Shown here: positions 37,581 through 45,645 of the stretch, one piece after another
Layout: every line of letters begins with the position of its first letter
Numbering within the stretch: the first letter of the stretch is position 1
NCBI RefSeq assembly: GCF_000934685.1
Contig: NZ_JYNQ01000001.1
Location: 1,290,501-1,354,500 of the forward strand
Direction of reading: 5' to 3'
Source: Lacinutrix sp. Hel_I_90
Lineage (GTDB): Bacteria > Bacteroidota > Bacteroidia > Flavobacteriales > Flavobacteriaceae
DNA: 64,000 nt
The notes under the pieces: model-generated
The model's input: the letters and a program-made list of their open reading frames with translations, nothing else
Databases searched by the model: none
What the model was told of the DNA's origin: nothing
Translations under genes and position numbers: made by a program

Positions 37581-38759
37581 TTAGTACTCAAAAATACCAA
37601 ATTCACTTTTTATTGTCAGTTTTTTGGTCTGTGAAGCTTCTACTCGTCCTACAATTTTAGCGTTAACATCATAACTTTTTGATATTTCAATGATGTCTTC
37701 TCCTACTTCAGGTGAAACATACAGCTCCATTCGGTGTCCGCAATTAAACACTTGATACATTTCCTTCCAGTCTGTTTTTGATTGTTCTTGTATTAATTTA
37801 AACAATGGTGGTACTGGAAATAAGCTATCTTTTATTATGTGTAAATTATCAATAAAATGAAGAATTTTTGTCTGAGCGCCACCAGAACAGTGTACCATAC
37901 CATGAATGGCATCACTCGAATACTTTGAAAGTATTTCTTTTATTATTGGGGCATAGGTTCTTGTTGGAGACAACACTAATTTCCCTGCATTTATAGGACT
38001 ATTTTCAACGGCATCTGTTAATTTCATTTGACCTGAATACACCAAATCTTCTGGTACAGCAGCATCAAAACTCTCTGGATACTTTTCAGCTAAATATTTA
38101 TGAAACACATCATGTCGCGCAGAAGTCAATCCATTACTCCCCATACCACCGTTGTATTCCTTTTCATAGGTTGCCTGCCCAAAACTTTCTAAACCAACAA
38201 TAACATCGCCTGCTTTTATATTTGCATTATCAATGACATCGCTACGTTTCATTCTAGCAGTCACTGTTGAATCTACAATAATAGTACGTACTAAATCCCC
38301 AACATCTGCGGTCTCTCCACCTGTAGAGTGAATAGTGACTCCGTGTTTTTTTAAATCGGAAATTAATTCTTCAGTTCCATTAATTATTGCTGCAATAACT
38401 TCTCCGGTAATTAGGTTTTTATTCCTCCCTATAGTTGAAGACAGCATAATATTATCAGTTGCTCCAACACATAATAAATCGTCAATATTCATAATTAAAG
38501 CATCCTGAGCTATACCTTTCCATACCGAAACATCTCCTGTTTCTTTCCAATACATATAAGCTAAAGCACTTTTTGTACCTGCTCCATCTGCATGCATGAC
38601 AAGACAATAATCACTATCATTCGTCAAATAATCTGGTACTATTTTACAAAAGGCTTTAGGAAACAATCCCTTATCTATTGTTTTTATAGCATTATGGACA
38701 TCTTCTTTTGATGCTGAAACACCTCTTTGACTATATCGTTTACTTATTTCCGAGCTCAT
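37581..38759 (-). CDS. purM: Phosphoribosylformylglycinamidine cyclo-ligase (AIR synthase)
   Basis: I chose the ATG at 38759 (MSSEISKRYSQRGVSASKED) over a frame extension of 15 codons. The 392-residue enzyme has the ATP-binding HADGAGTKSALAYMYWK, the metal-binding IAQDALIMNIDDLLCVGA and GGETADVGDLV, and the second-domain HCSGGAQTKIL. It closes the imidazole ring in purine synthesis. It lies 96 bp downstream of the curli-type operon on the same strand and may receive read-through. Confidence 0.95.
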   Translation of the reverse strand: MSSEISKRYSQRGVSASKEDVHNAIKTIDKGLFPKAFCKIVPDYLTNDSDYCLVMHADGAGTKSALAYMYWKETGDVSVWKGIAQDALIMNIDDLLCVGATDNIMLSSTIGRNKNLITGEVIAAIINGTEELISDLKKHGVTIHSTGGETADVGDLVRTIIVDSTVTARMKRSDVIDNANIKAGDVIVGLESFGQATYEKEYNGGMGSNGLTSARHDVFHKYLAEKYPESFDAAVPEDLVYSGQMKLTDAVENSPINAGKLVLSPTRTYAPIIKEILSKYSSDAIHGMVHCSGGAQTKILHFIDNLHIIKDSLFPVPPLFKLIQEQSKTDWKEMYQVFNCGHRMELYVSPEVGEDIIEISKSYDVNAKIVGRVEASQTKKLTIKSEFGIFEY

Positions 38760-38855
38760 AATTATATATTGAGCTGCAAAGATAACTGTAAAAAAAAAGC
38801 ACACAAATATTATTGCGCGCTTCTTTGTAATTAATGCTGTTTACAACTATGCGTT

Positions 38856-40382
38856 TTAATCCCAATCTGGCATTGATGCTGCACTAAATTGCGGACTTTC
38901 TTCAGTGACCGCTCCAAATTGATAGGTCATCACTCTTGGTGTCGCAGATAGGTTGTTGGACACTCTTGTAAATATTACCGATCCTTCATCTGGTGAAAAC
39001 GTTACATCTAGATCATTTTCCCCTAGTATAACATTAGTTGGCAACTGCGTACTCACCAAACTTACTGTATCAAAAAGAAAGATTCTACTTTGAAATTGAC
39101 GATACTCAACATTCTCTGAACCCGATAAATCTCTAGTATAAACAATTTGATTTCCATTAGCTGTAATATCCATGCCGCCTAAGGCGCCTGAAAAATTTTC
39201 GGCCACCACTGTTTCTTCTAATCCCGTTGATAGTCTATAAGTAAATATTCGCGCATTATAACCGTTAGAGGTATTGGTTTTCAACAGTAACAAATCTGTA
39301 TCAAATGGAACTTCTTGCACTTCTGACACAAAAGAACCATCAGTGGTTTGATAAATTTGAGAAACCCCACTGCCATCTGTATTGATTTGGTATAACTTAT
39401 CAAAATTAGGATAGTATAGTTTGCTTGCATTTTGTGCCCAACAAAAATCTAGATGGTCTGCTCTAAATCCTGTGACTGGAATGGAAGTGGTCACTTGTGT
39501 TTTATTTGAACCATCACTATTCATTATAAAAAGATGCGTATTACCACCAAGGTTTCTTAAGTAGGCTATTTTATTTAATACTGCGCTGCCTCTTGGCCTA
39601 AAACTGTTATTACTTACACTAGTAAGCTTTAATAAATCGACATCTATAGTTATACCAGCACCATCATCAAAACTTTCTTTACCAGAATAAATAACACTAT
39701 TCCCATTTTCCTCTCTAACAAATAACAAGGGGTTATCTGGAGCTGTTATGGTTGTAAACTGGCTAACCGAAGAAACCACTTCATCATTTATATTATCACT
39801 CACTTTTACTTGCCAAAAATAAGTGGTAGATAATTGTAAATTGGTAGCGAGATAAAAGGTGTCCTGCGCAGTTTCATAACGTTCTATTGTATTAGTGTTT
39901 CCGTTTCTCAATTCTAAAACATAAGATAATTCATCGTTAGAATCTGGATCTGATGCCTCCCATGTAAATTCAACATCTAGAGCGACTCCCGTTGAAAAAT
40001 CTTCAGGGAACACTAAATTAGGCATGGTAGGTGGTTGATTATTGGAATTAGAGGTAATCAATTCAAACGCGACCGTTGCTGCCGCATCTTCTATAACTGT
40101 TACGGATTCAAAAGAGGTGACATACCCACTAAGTTCTGCTTGAACAGAATAAGTTTGAACTTCTACATTACTTAAAACAAAATTACCTTCAGCGTCTGTA
40201 AAAACCGTACTAGAAGAAGGGTTTGTTGATATTTTAACATTTTCTAAAGCTGTATTTGTACCTGAGCTTACCACCTTACCATTTATAGACCCTACGGTAA
40301 CACCACCAATTTGGTCTTCACTACAAGTCGTAAACAATAGCATAGTAATAGAAAGAAAGAGTATATTTTTAATTGTTTTCAT
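38856..40382 (-). CDS. Curli-operon lipoprotein: regulatory-like domain, fibronectin-III-like stretch and TolB-like repeats
   Basis: The last gene of the curli-type operon encodes 508 residues. The lipoprotein signal is MKTIKNILFLSITMLLFTTC. A carboxypeptidase-regulatory-like beta-sandwich spans about 30-110 (INGKVVSSGTNTALENVKIS, TDAEGNFVLSNV). A fibronectin-III-like stretch follows at about 115-215 (PNLVFPEDFSTGV, YFWQVKVSDN), then TolB-like propeller blades from about 220 on (LFIMNSDGSNKTQV, LYQINTDGSGVSQIY, DVTFSPDEGSVIFTRV). The 14-bp spacing after csgG indicates co-translation. A role at the cell surface in anchoring or modulating the fibre is my inference. It has no counterpart in the E. 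coli csg operons. Confidence 0.82.
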   Translation of the reverse strand: MKTIKNILFLSITMLLFTTCSEDQIGGVTVGSINGKVVSSGTNTALENVKISTNPSSSTVFTDAEGNFVLSNVEVQTYSVQAELSGYVTSFESVTVIEDAAATVAFELITSNSNNQPPTMPNLVFPEDFSTGVALDVEFTWEASDPDSNDELSYVLELRNGNTNTIERYETAQDTFYLATNLQLSTTYFWQVKVSDNINDEVVSSVSQFTTITAPDNPLLFVREENGNSVIYSGKESFDDGAGITIDVDLLKLTSVSNNSFRPRGSAVLNKIAYLRNLGGNTHLFIMNSDGSNKTQVTTSIPVTGFRADHLDFCWAQNASKLYYPNFDKLYQINTDGSGVSQIYQTTDGSFVSEVQEVPFDTDLLLLKTNTSNGYNARIFTYRLSTGLEETVVAENFSGALGGMDITANGNQIVYTRDLSGSENVEYRQFQSRIFLFDTVSLVSTQLPTNVILGENDLDVTFSPDEGSVIFTRVSNNLSATPRVMTYQFGAVTEESPQFSAASMPDWD

Positions 40383-40396
40383 TTTTCACCTTTTTA

Positions 40397-41902
40397 TTAA
40401 TTCTGACTATCATTTTTTGATTTCACTTCATTTTGACTAGACTTTGAACGATACAATCCCTTTTCAATATTTTCTCTTTTAATTCTCTTAAGCTCTTTTT
40501 TTCTTTCCTTTTCAGCAGCACGCTCCAAGTCTTTTTTAGTATTATAGTTTCCAATGTAAAAATTCAACCCCAAACCAAGGCGCAGATACATGTCGTCTCT
40601 CTTTCCTCTTTCTAATCCATCTACTAAATCACTAAAAACAAGATTGTTTTCACCAAACACAGTAATTCCCACCCGATCTGTGATTAAATACTCCAACCCT
40701 GCACCAAACTGAATCTTTGGATTAATATTATTAAAGTCGTTGGAGATACTTGTTCCTCCACCGGCATAAATATATGGAGACAGTTTATCGAATGGTATAA
40801 CATTATACTCTAGGTTAGCATCTATTGAAACAAAACTTTTATTGAAAATATCTGTGTTAGCAAGATTAAATTTATTCACATTTAAATTTAGATTAAAATG
40901 GGAATTAATGTACCTTTTATAGCCTAGCCTTGTGTTTAATTTATAGGCTGCATTTGTATAATCTCCATTAATTAATGCCGCGCCTAAAGATCCATGTATC
41001 ACATTCTCTGTTCGCCTTTTAAAGGTGAATCTATTATATAAATGTGTAAGGTTGGCCCTTTCCTCTTCTCTGTTATAGTCATCTACTATTTGTTTATCTT
41101 TTTCTTCACCGTCCTTTGTTGACCAATAACCGTCTCTAATACCTTCAACAATTAGGTCATGTACTGCTTTTTCAACGGCATCTTTTACAGCGAGTTGCAC
41201 AGGCTCATTTTGGGTAAATCCAGTTTCTGCCTCCAGTAATCTTTGAAATTTTACGAAACGGAATAAACTCACATCTACCGCTTGAGATAATATAGTTTTA
41301 GAGACATAAATTGTTTTTAAAATCTCTCCACTACTGGTTGACACGGCTCTTAGGTATACTGTAATTCTATCTTGTCTATATTTTGCAGAACCTCCAACTC
41401 CAAAATAACGCGCGCCTGCTCCTCCAGTAACTATATTTGTATCATAAGAAATAATACCTCCTTCCAGCATCAGTCCTGCGTACAATAACGGGGGTAACGG
41501 TGGTTCGTTCGGATTTAGTCCTTTTACGTATTCTTGCTTAGTATTTCTAATAATATTTCTTTCAGTAGAAAGATTATTAAAATTTTCTCGTTCTACGGGA
41601 ACAAACCACCCCGAATCTCCTAAGGCTTTTATTAAAATCGTGGTAGCGCCTTGAGTCACGGCTGTACTAAATGTACTTCCAGATTCAACGGCTTTATATT
41701 GCCCTGTTTGATCACTAAAATTATATACTGCAATTTCAACTGGATCTTTGGCTGGTGGCAAATCTAAAAGAATATTTGTAGATTTAGTTTGCTCTCCAAT
41801 TCTAGCAGGTTCTTGGCTAAATGGCTGATTAAAATAGGTGCCACAAGAACTTAAAAATAAGCATATTAGTAAGTAGGCAGCAAATTTGTGGTGGTTATTC
41901 AT
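40397..41902 (-). CDS. csgG: CsgG-type curli secretion channel with C-terminal beta-barrel domain
   Basis: I place the start at 41902 (MNNHHKFAAYLL). The lipoprotein lipobox is SSC near residue 20. Residues of about 45-275 match CsgG: EIAVYNFSDQTGQYK, FSTAVTQGATTILIKALGDSGWF, LEGGIISYDTNIVTGGAGARYFG and YLRAVSTSSGEILKTIYVSKTI. CsgG forms the nonameric outer-membrane pore that exports curlin subunits. Unlike E. coli CsgG (277 residues), about 210 residues follow. They look like an outer-membrane barrel (VIHGSLGAALINGDYTNA, YIYAGGGTSI, GVTVFGENNLVFSD with I for V) plus a charged tail. Confidence 0.9.
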   Translation of the reverse strand: MNNHHKFAAYLLICLFLSSCGTYFNQPFSQEPARIGEQTKSTNILLDLPPAKDPVEIAVYNFSDQTGQYKAVESGSTFSTAVTQGATTILIKALGDSGWFVPVERENFNNLSTERNIIRNTKQEYVKGLNPNEPPLPPLLYAGLMLEGGIISYDTNIVTGGAGARYFGVGGSAKYRQDRITVYLRAVSTSSGEILKTIYVSKTILSQAVDVSLFRFVKFQRLLEAETGFTQNEPVQLAVKDAVEKAVHDLIVEGIRDGYWSTKDGEEKDKQIVDDYNREEERANLTHLYNRFTFKRRTENVIHGSLGAALINGDYTNAAYKLNTRLGYKRYINSHFNLNLNVNKFNLANTDIFNKSFVSIDANLEYNVIPFDKLSPYIYAGGGTSISNDFNNINPKIQFGAGLEYLITDRVGITVFGENNLVFSDLVDGLERGKRDDMYLRLGLGLNFYIGNYNTKKDLERAAEKERKKELKRIKRENIEKGLYRSKSSQNEVKSKNDSQN

Positions 41903-41916
41903 AAACAAAAGTTCTA

Positions 41917-42327
41917 TTAAGGATTTGGAACAATAACTTGAGTTTCTTCTCCATTAGAAGTGTCCAAGATATTAATTACCAAACCTTCATTCGAGTCAAA
42001 TATTTCAACATTAAGAGATCCAAAGGTAAATGACCCTTCTTGGCTAAAATTCCCAACGCTCTCTAATTGTTGCGCTAATAGCGATCTCGAAATTTGACTT
42101 AATACCTGTTGATTTAAAGTTGCTCCAAATCTATCAAGGGCAGATTGTGTTGTTCTAGCTGCTGTAGGCTCTTTAAATCCATTTTGCGAGGTAGCAGAAC
42201 TCAATAACCAATTATAATTAAAAGTATCTCCTCCAAATGCAGGATTAGTAGGTTTATAACTAAACTGTTGCGCGATAACGGCGGTTGTGGTTATAAAAAA
42301 AAGCAATATAAATAATTTAATTTTCAT
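41917..42327 (-). CDS. csgF: Curli assembly factor CsgF
   Basis: The 136-residue secreted protein has a signal peptide (MKIKLFILLFFITTTAVIA) followed by QQFSYKPTNPAFGGDTFNYNW, the conserved CsgF N-terminus that inserts into the CsgG pore and narrows it. The C-terminal GSFTFGSLNVEIFDSNEGLVINILD matches the head region that positions the nucleator. Spacing is 2 bp after csgE and 14 bp before csgG. Length is normal for the family. Confidence 0.93.
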   Translation of the reverse strand: MKIKLFILLFFITTTAVIAQQFSYKPTNPAFGGDTFNYNWLLSSATSQNGFKEPTAARTTQSALDRFGATLNQQVLSQISRSLLAQQLESVGNFSQEGSFTFGSLNVEIFDSNEGLVINILDTSNGEETQVIVPNP

Positions 42328-42329
42328 TA

Positions 42330-43136
42330 TTAATAGCGTATTAAGGTTTGTTTTTGTTTTTCTAATTGTTGCAGATAGCGTAGACTTCTTTGTATGCTGG
42401 TTAATGCCATTTCTTTTAAAAACTCTTTTTTAGGCCTTGAGAAAAATTGCCAAACTACTTGTCCATCTACTTTTACAGTTATCCTTGTACTTCTTCTTTG
42501 ACCTGGAACTTCTTCAATTATAATATTTTTTGTTGTTCTAATTTGTCTATTATAATATTCTGAATAAAAATAGCGATAAAAATCTCTTCCAGATTTTGTT
42601 AATGTTTTTTGTATCACCAAGCCTTCAAGAAAAACACCATCATTAGAAGCCGTATCTTGGTCTTGAGAATTTTTTTCCGCTTCTATTTCTTGTTCTCTTT
42701 CTTTACTTAATTTTATATTTAGCCCTGCTCCGTTATCATTGCTCGTTACCTCAATACGATCTTTTCCAATAGCTCCTTGTGTTTCGTCATTACTAATAGG
42801 ATACACTAATAATAATATGATAATTTTCCCTTTTGCATTCGTGTTTAGGTCAAATGAAGCTAATACCTGCTTATCACTCCCCTTTAAAAAAAATCGGTTT
42901 TCTTGTTTAGAATTAGACGAATTACCATTACTATCTGTCTTATAAACCGTAAACTCATAACGCAGGCTAAGATCTGAGAGTGTTAAATTCTCAACTGTTG
43001 CAGAGAAGGTTACAAACTCACTTGTTTTATCTATTTTAATTACCGCTTTAACTTCATTATTAAAATACTTTTGGGCAAAGACATGGCTGCTCAAAAACAT
43101 AAGTAGAATACTAAGTAACGCTTGTTTTGATTTCAT
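42330..43136 (-). CDS. csgE: CsgE chaperone with extra N-terminal beta-sandwich domain
   Basis: The C-terminal 100 residues (from about 166) are CsgE: LEGLVIQKTLTKSGRDFYRYF, RSTRITVKVDGQVVWQFFSRP and EMALTSIQRSLRYLQQLEKQ. E. coli CsgE caps the channel and delivers CsgA. Here the protein is 268 residues, about twice the E. coli length. After the signal peptide, residues of about 24-130 form a separate beta-rich domain (VKAVIKIDKTSEFVTFSATV, FFLKGSDKQVLASFDL). In size, strand pattern and context it resembles the CsgC/CsgH Ig-like inhibitors of amyloid formation. An acidic linker joins the domains. The CsgE call is firm; the CsgH-like reading is inference. Confidence 0.88.
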   Translation of the reverse strand: MKSKQALLSILLMFLSSHVFAQKYFNNEVKAVIKIDKTSEFVTFSATVENLTLSDLSLRYEFTVYKTDSNGNSSNSKQENRFFLKGSDKQVLASFDLNTNAKGKIIILLLVYPISNDETQGAIGKDRIEVTSNDNGAGLNIKLSKEREQEIEAEKNSQDQDTASNDGVFLEGLVIQKTLTKSGRDFYRYFYSEYYNRQIRTTKNIIIEEVPGQRRSTRITVKVDGQVVWQFFSRPKKEFLKEMALTSIQRSLRYLQQLEKQKQTLIRY

Positions 43137-43139
43137 TTT

Positions 43140-43670
43140 TTATTTAAAACTCCTGATAATAATTGTGGGAGAGGCTGCTGTTTGAGTAAATTTAATGTTT
43201 TTTGATATTTCGTTAGTCCCAAACCTTTCAAAATTTAAATTATCTCCATTTTGCTTTAAATTTAATGAAATGTCCTGATTGGTTTCAATGGAATAATCCA
43301 GGATATAATTATTATTCCCATTTTGTTGTAAATCTGTAAAGACAGACTTTACTTGATATTTCAAATTGACATCATTATCATTCCCATTTTGCAGAATATT
43401 GATGTCTGAAGCCTGAGCTGAAACTCGTACTCTGGCTTGATTTTCTTCGCCTATTTGTGTTAAAAACACAGCGCTTCCTTGCACTGGTGTTGGTGCGGTA
43501 TTCGTATCGAAAAAAGAATTAAACACTCCCTCCGAAACATTTGTACCGTTTAATGTTACTGCTTCGTTATTACTTCCCTCTTCAGAAGAATAAGTCTGAC
43601 CTAAACTTATCTGAGTCACTAAAAAGCAAAGTACTAATAAGTATATAAGCTTATTTTTCTTTTGATTCAT
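43140..43670 (-). CDS. csgB: Curlin-like minor subunit (CsgB position)
   Basis: After a signal peptide (MNQKKNKLIYLLVLCFLVTQ), the 176-residue protein has several curlin-type motifs: LTQIGEENQARV, ILQNGNDNDVNL, LQQNGNNNYILD and LKQNGDNLNFE. This is the Q-x-G-x-x-N pattern of amyloid strands, but only about four or five copies. It lies directly before csgE (3-bp gap) and after the long curlin gene. By position and low repeat number it is the likely nucleator, equivalent to CsgB. That role is inferred. Confidence 0.8.
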   Translation of the reverse strand: MNQKKNKLIYLLVLCFLVTQISLGQTYSSEEGSNNEAVTLNGTNVSEGVFNSFFDTNTAPTPVQGSAVFLTQIGEENQARVRVSAQASDINILQNGNDNDVNLKYQVKSVFTDLQQNGNNNYILDYSIETNQDISLNLKQNGDNLNFERFGTNEISKNIKFTQTAASPTIIIRSFK

Positions 43671-43734
43671 GATCTTTCGTTTTTGTTAAATATTAAAATG
43701 AATACAATTTAGTGTTTCATTTTTTTATTAAAAT

Positions 43735-43782
43735 AAAAAAAAGGAGCGTGCTTGCTATATAGTCACCCTCCTTCTTTTTTAT
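43735..43782 (-). terminator. Weak terminator or attenuator between csgA and csgB
   Basis: On the minus strand AAGGAG is followed after about 25 bases by CTCCTT and a T-run. The sequence GGAGCG...CTTGCT matches part of the stronger terminator at 45351-45396, as if one were a degenerate copy of the other. Partial termination here would make more curlin mRNA than mRNA for the secretion genes. Confidence 0.5.
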
Positions 43783-43843
43783 TTAATGTATTATGATTTT
43801 TATAAAATCTATACGACTCTAGTCCTTAACTAATATCTTAAAA

Positions 43844-45079
43844 TTAGATACATGGTGCTGGACATGGAGCTCCTATTACAACTTCTGGTAATGGAGTTGG
43901 ACAATTTAAGTCAACTTTCTCTTGGAAATCACAGTTTTCAGCGTCAGCAGAGAAATCACCACCTGGACCTAATTGTAATACATCGGCCATGTTACCATTG
44001 CCAGATTGATAAATACCAGCATTATGACCTGCACCACCTTGAGATTTTTGAACTAACAATGCTTGATTGTCATCACCTGTTTGTTGTACAATACCAGTAT
44101 TGTTATCATCTTGGTAGCTACTAGCTATGTTTCCATTTCCTGCAAACTGTCCCATAATCATACTGTTATTGTCTCCAATTTGTCTTACGTAACCAAGGCT
44201 ATTAGTTCCATACTGTCCAAAAGAAGTATAGTTGTCATCTCCTGTTTGGTCAATACGTCCATAGTTATCAGAACCTTGCTGACCTTTGAAGATTTCGTTT
44301 CCGTTACCATATTGGTTATCCTCTGAATAATTATTATTACCCGTTTGGAAAACAAGATTATTTATGTTATTGTCTCCGACTTGGACTTGCTTAACTTTAC
44401 CATTGGTTCCAGATTGAGTTGAATTAGCAGTGTTACCATTTCCAAGTTGGTATTGGTCCACTTTATTACTAGTTCCTGACTGTGTAGCAGATAAGGCATT
44501 GTTATCACCATCTTGTGATGCCCAACTTTTGTTATCTGTTCCTGTTTGGTTGATCGTAGCAACATTACCAACAGCTGAATAATTAAGAAGACTTTGTAGC
44601 ACTAACGATTTGTTTGCAGTACCATCTTGAGTAATATCTACAACACCCGATGTACCATCTTGATGTGTAGAAGCTTCATTCTCATCTCCATCTTGATTTA
44701 AAGTAGCAACACTACCTGTACCTCCATGTTGTCTTACGCTTGCTTTGTTATCTGCACTAGCCGTATTGTTTTTACCTTGATTAATAGTAGAGGAAGCACT
44801 CGTTGGAGGCGTAAATGCAGATTGATCTACATAGGCCTGGTTGTTAGTCCCTTCTTGATCAATAGCAGAAGAACTGCCATCTCCTCGTTGCCATACCATA
44901 GCACGGTGTGAACCTAAGCCACTGCCATTACCTTGCGTAATATCAGATGCTAAGTTTGTTCCTGCTTGTCTTACATACACTCTCTGATCGTCGCCAGATT
45001 GAGTAGAATTTGATGTGTTTTGCGCGAATACTGCGCCCGTGAATAATAGTGCCGCAGCACCGAAAAATAATTTTTTCAT
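43844..45079 (-). CDS. csgA: Major curlin-type amyloid subunit (CsgA-like), 411 residues
   Basis: The protein has a signal peptide (MKKLFFGAAALLFTGAVFAQ) and then about thirty half-repeats of the form Q-x-G-x-x-N. Examples are STQSGDDQRVYV, IDQEGTNNQAYV, LNQDGDENEAST, FQTGNNNYSE, IDQTGDDNYTSF and VQQTGDDNQALL. Two such strands make one curlin repeat, so it has roughly fifteen, against five in the 151-residue E. coli CsgA. The last 30 residues leave the pattern and carry four cysteines (C383, C393, C406, C410) between proline-rich stretches. It should be exported through CsgG and polymerise on the cell surface. The function of the tail is unknown. Confidence 0.92.
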   Translation of the reverse strand: MKKLFFGAAALLFTGAVFAQNTSNSTQSGDDQRVYVRQAGTNLASDITQGNGSGLGSHRAMVWQRGDGSSSAIDQEGTNNQAYVDQSAFTPPTSASSTINQGKNNTASADNKASVRQHGGTGSVATLNQDGDENEASTHQDGTSGVVDITQDGTANKSLVLQSLLNYSAVGNVATINQTGTDNKSWASQDGDNNALSATQSGTSNKVDQYQLGNGNTANSTQSGTNGKVKQVQVGDNNINNLVFQTGNNNYSEDNQYGNGNEIFKGQQGSDNYGRIDQTGDDNYTSFGQYGTNSLGYVRQIGDNNSMIMGQFAGNGNIASSYQDDNNTGIVQQTGDDNQALLVQKSQGGAGHNAGIYQSGNGNMADVLQLGPGGDFSADAENCDFQEKVDLNCPTPLPEVVIGAPCPAPCI

Positions 45080-45107
45080 GTTAAATATAAATTGATTAAT
45101 AGCAATT

Positions 45108-45115
45108 CAAAGATA
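45108..45115 (-). promoter_or_regulatory. Probable -7 box of the curli-type operon
   Basis: On the minus strand TATCTTTG fits the Bacteroidota -7 consensus TAnnTTTG and lies about 30 bp before the csgA ATG. A TTG occurs 16 bp upstream, closer than the usual 19-21 bp. Confidence 0.5.
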
Positions 45116-45256
45116 AAGAATTTATTCAACACAATTTTTCATTATTCTTAAAATTTTAACATTTTAACAGTATTTTCGATTACCACATACCTAACTTCGG
45201 TGAAATGCATTTTCATGTAAGAAAAAGATTATAAATTGTTTTTTTCGCCCTTCACG

Positions 45257-45282
45257 AAAACTACGTAAATTTACGTAGTTTT
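45257..45282. promoter_or_regulatory. 26-bp perfect palindrome upstream of the curli-type operon
   Basis: AAAACTACGTAAA followed by its exact reverse complement TTTACGTAGTTTT forms a perfect dyad about 178 bp upstream of the csgA start. It has no T-run on either strand and lies between the GSIII terminator and the csg promoter, so it is a better operator candidate than terminator. The surrounding gap 45080-45645 otherwise holds only the promoter, the terminator at 45351-45396 and no gene. Confidence 0.55.
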
Positions 45283-45350
45283 GAGCAAACACAGGCTCTT
45301 CCAATGCTAGAACTAAATTTTAAATAGGGATAAAAACCATCAGTTTATCC

Positions 45351-45396
45351 AAAAAAAAAAAAAAAAAAAAAAGGAGCGACTTGCTTAAATCGCTCC
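45351..45396 (-). terminator. Glutamine synthetase III terminator with a 22-T tract
   Basis: On the minus strand the stem GGAGCGATTTAAGC.../...GCTCC (GGAGCGA paired with TCGCTCC, small loop) is followed by 22 T residues. It lies about 250 bp past the GSIII stop and about 270 bp before csgA, so it insulates the csg operon. Confidence 0.8.
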
Positions 45397-45645
45397 TGAA
45401 CTGATTAAAAATTGTGTATTACGATTGTCTTTCTCTAAAACATCAAATATAAGATGCTAAACCTTGTGTCGTTCTTTTTCCAAAAGACGATGGCGCAATA
45501 ACAGCAGTGACACCTTTTTACTTTTGTCATTTGACTAACTTAAGACAGCTATCACTGAATCTATTTAGACATGAAAAGCATACAAAGCAACATTTTATAT
45601 CGCATGATTCTCTGAGTGATTTTTAGATAGAAACCTTATGCTTCA

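Noticed and set aside
43852-44571. Additional frames on both strands within the curlin gene
   Set aside because: They arise from the repetitive DNA of csgA; the curlin frame alone has a signal peptide and the repeat pattern.
43735-45396. CRISPR-like repetition in and around csgA
   Set aside because: The repeats are coding (Q-x-G-x-x-N), irregular in DNA sequence and have no spacers.
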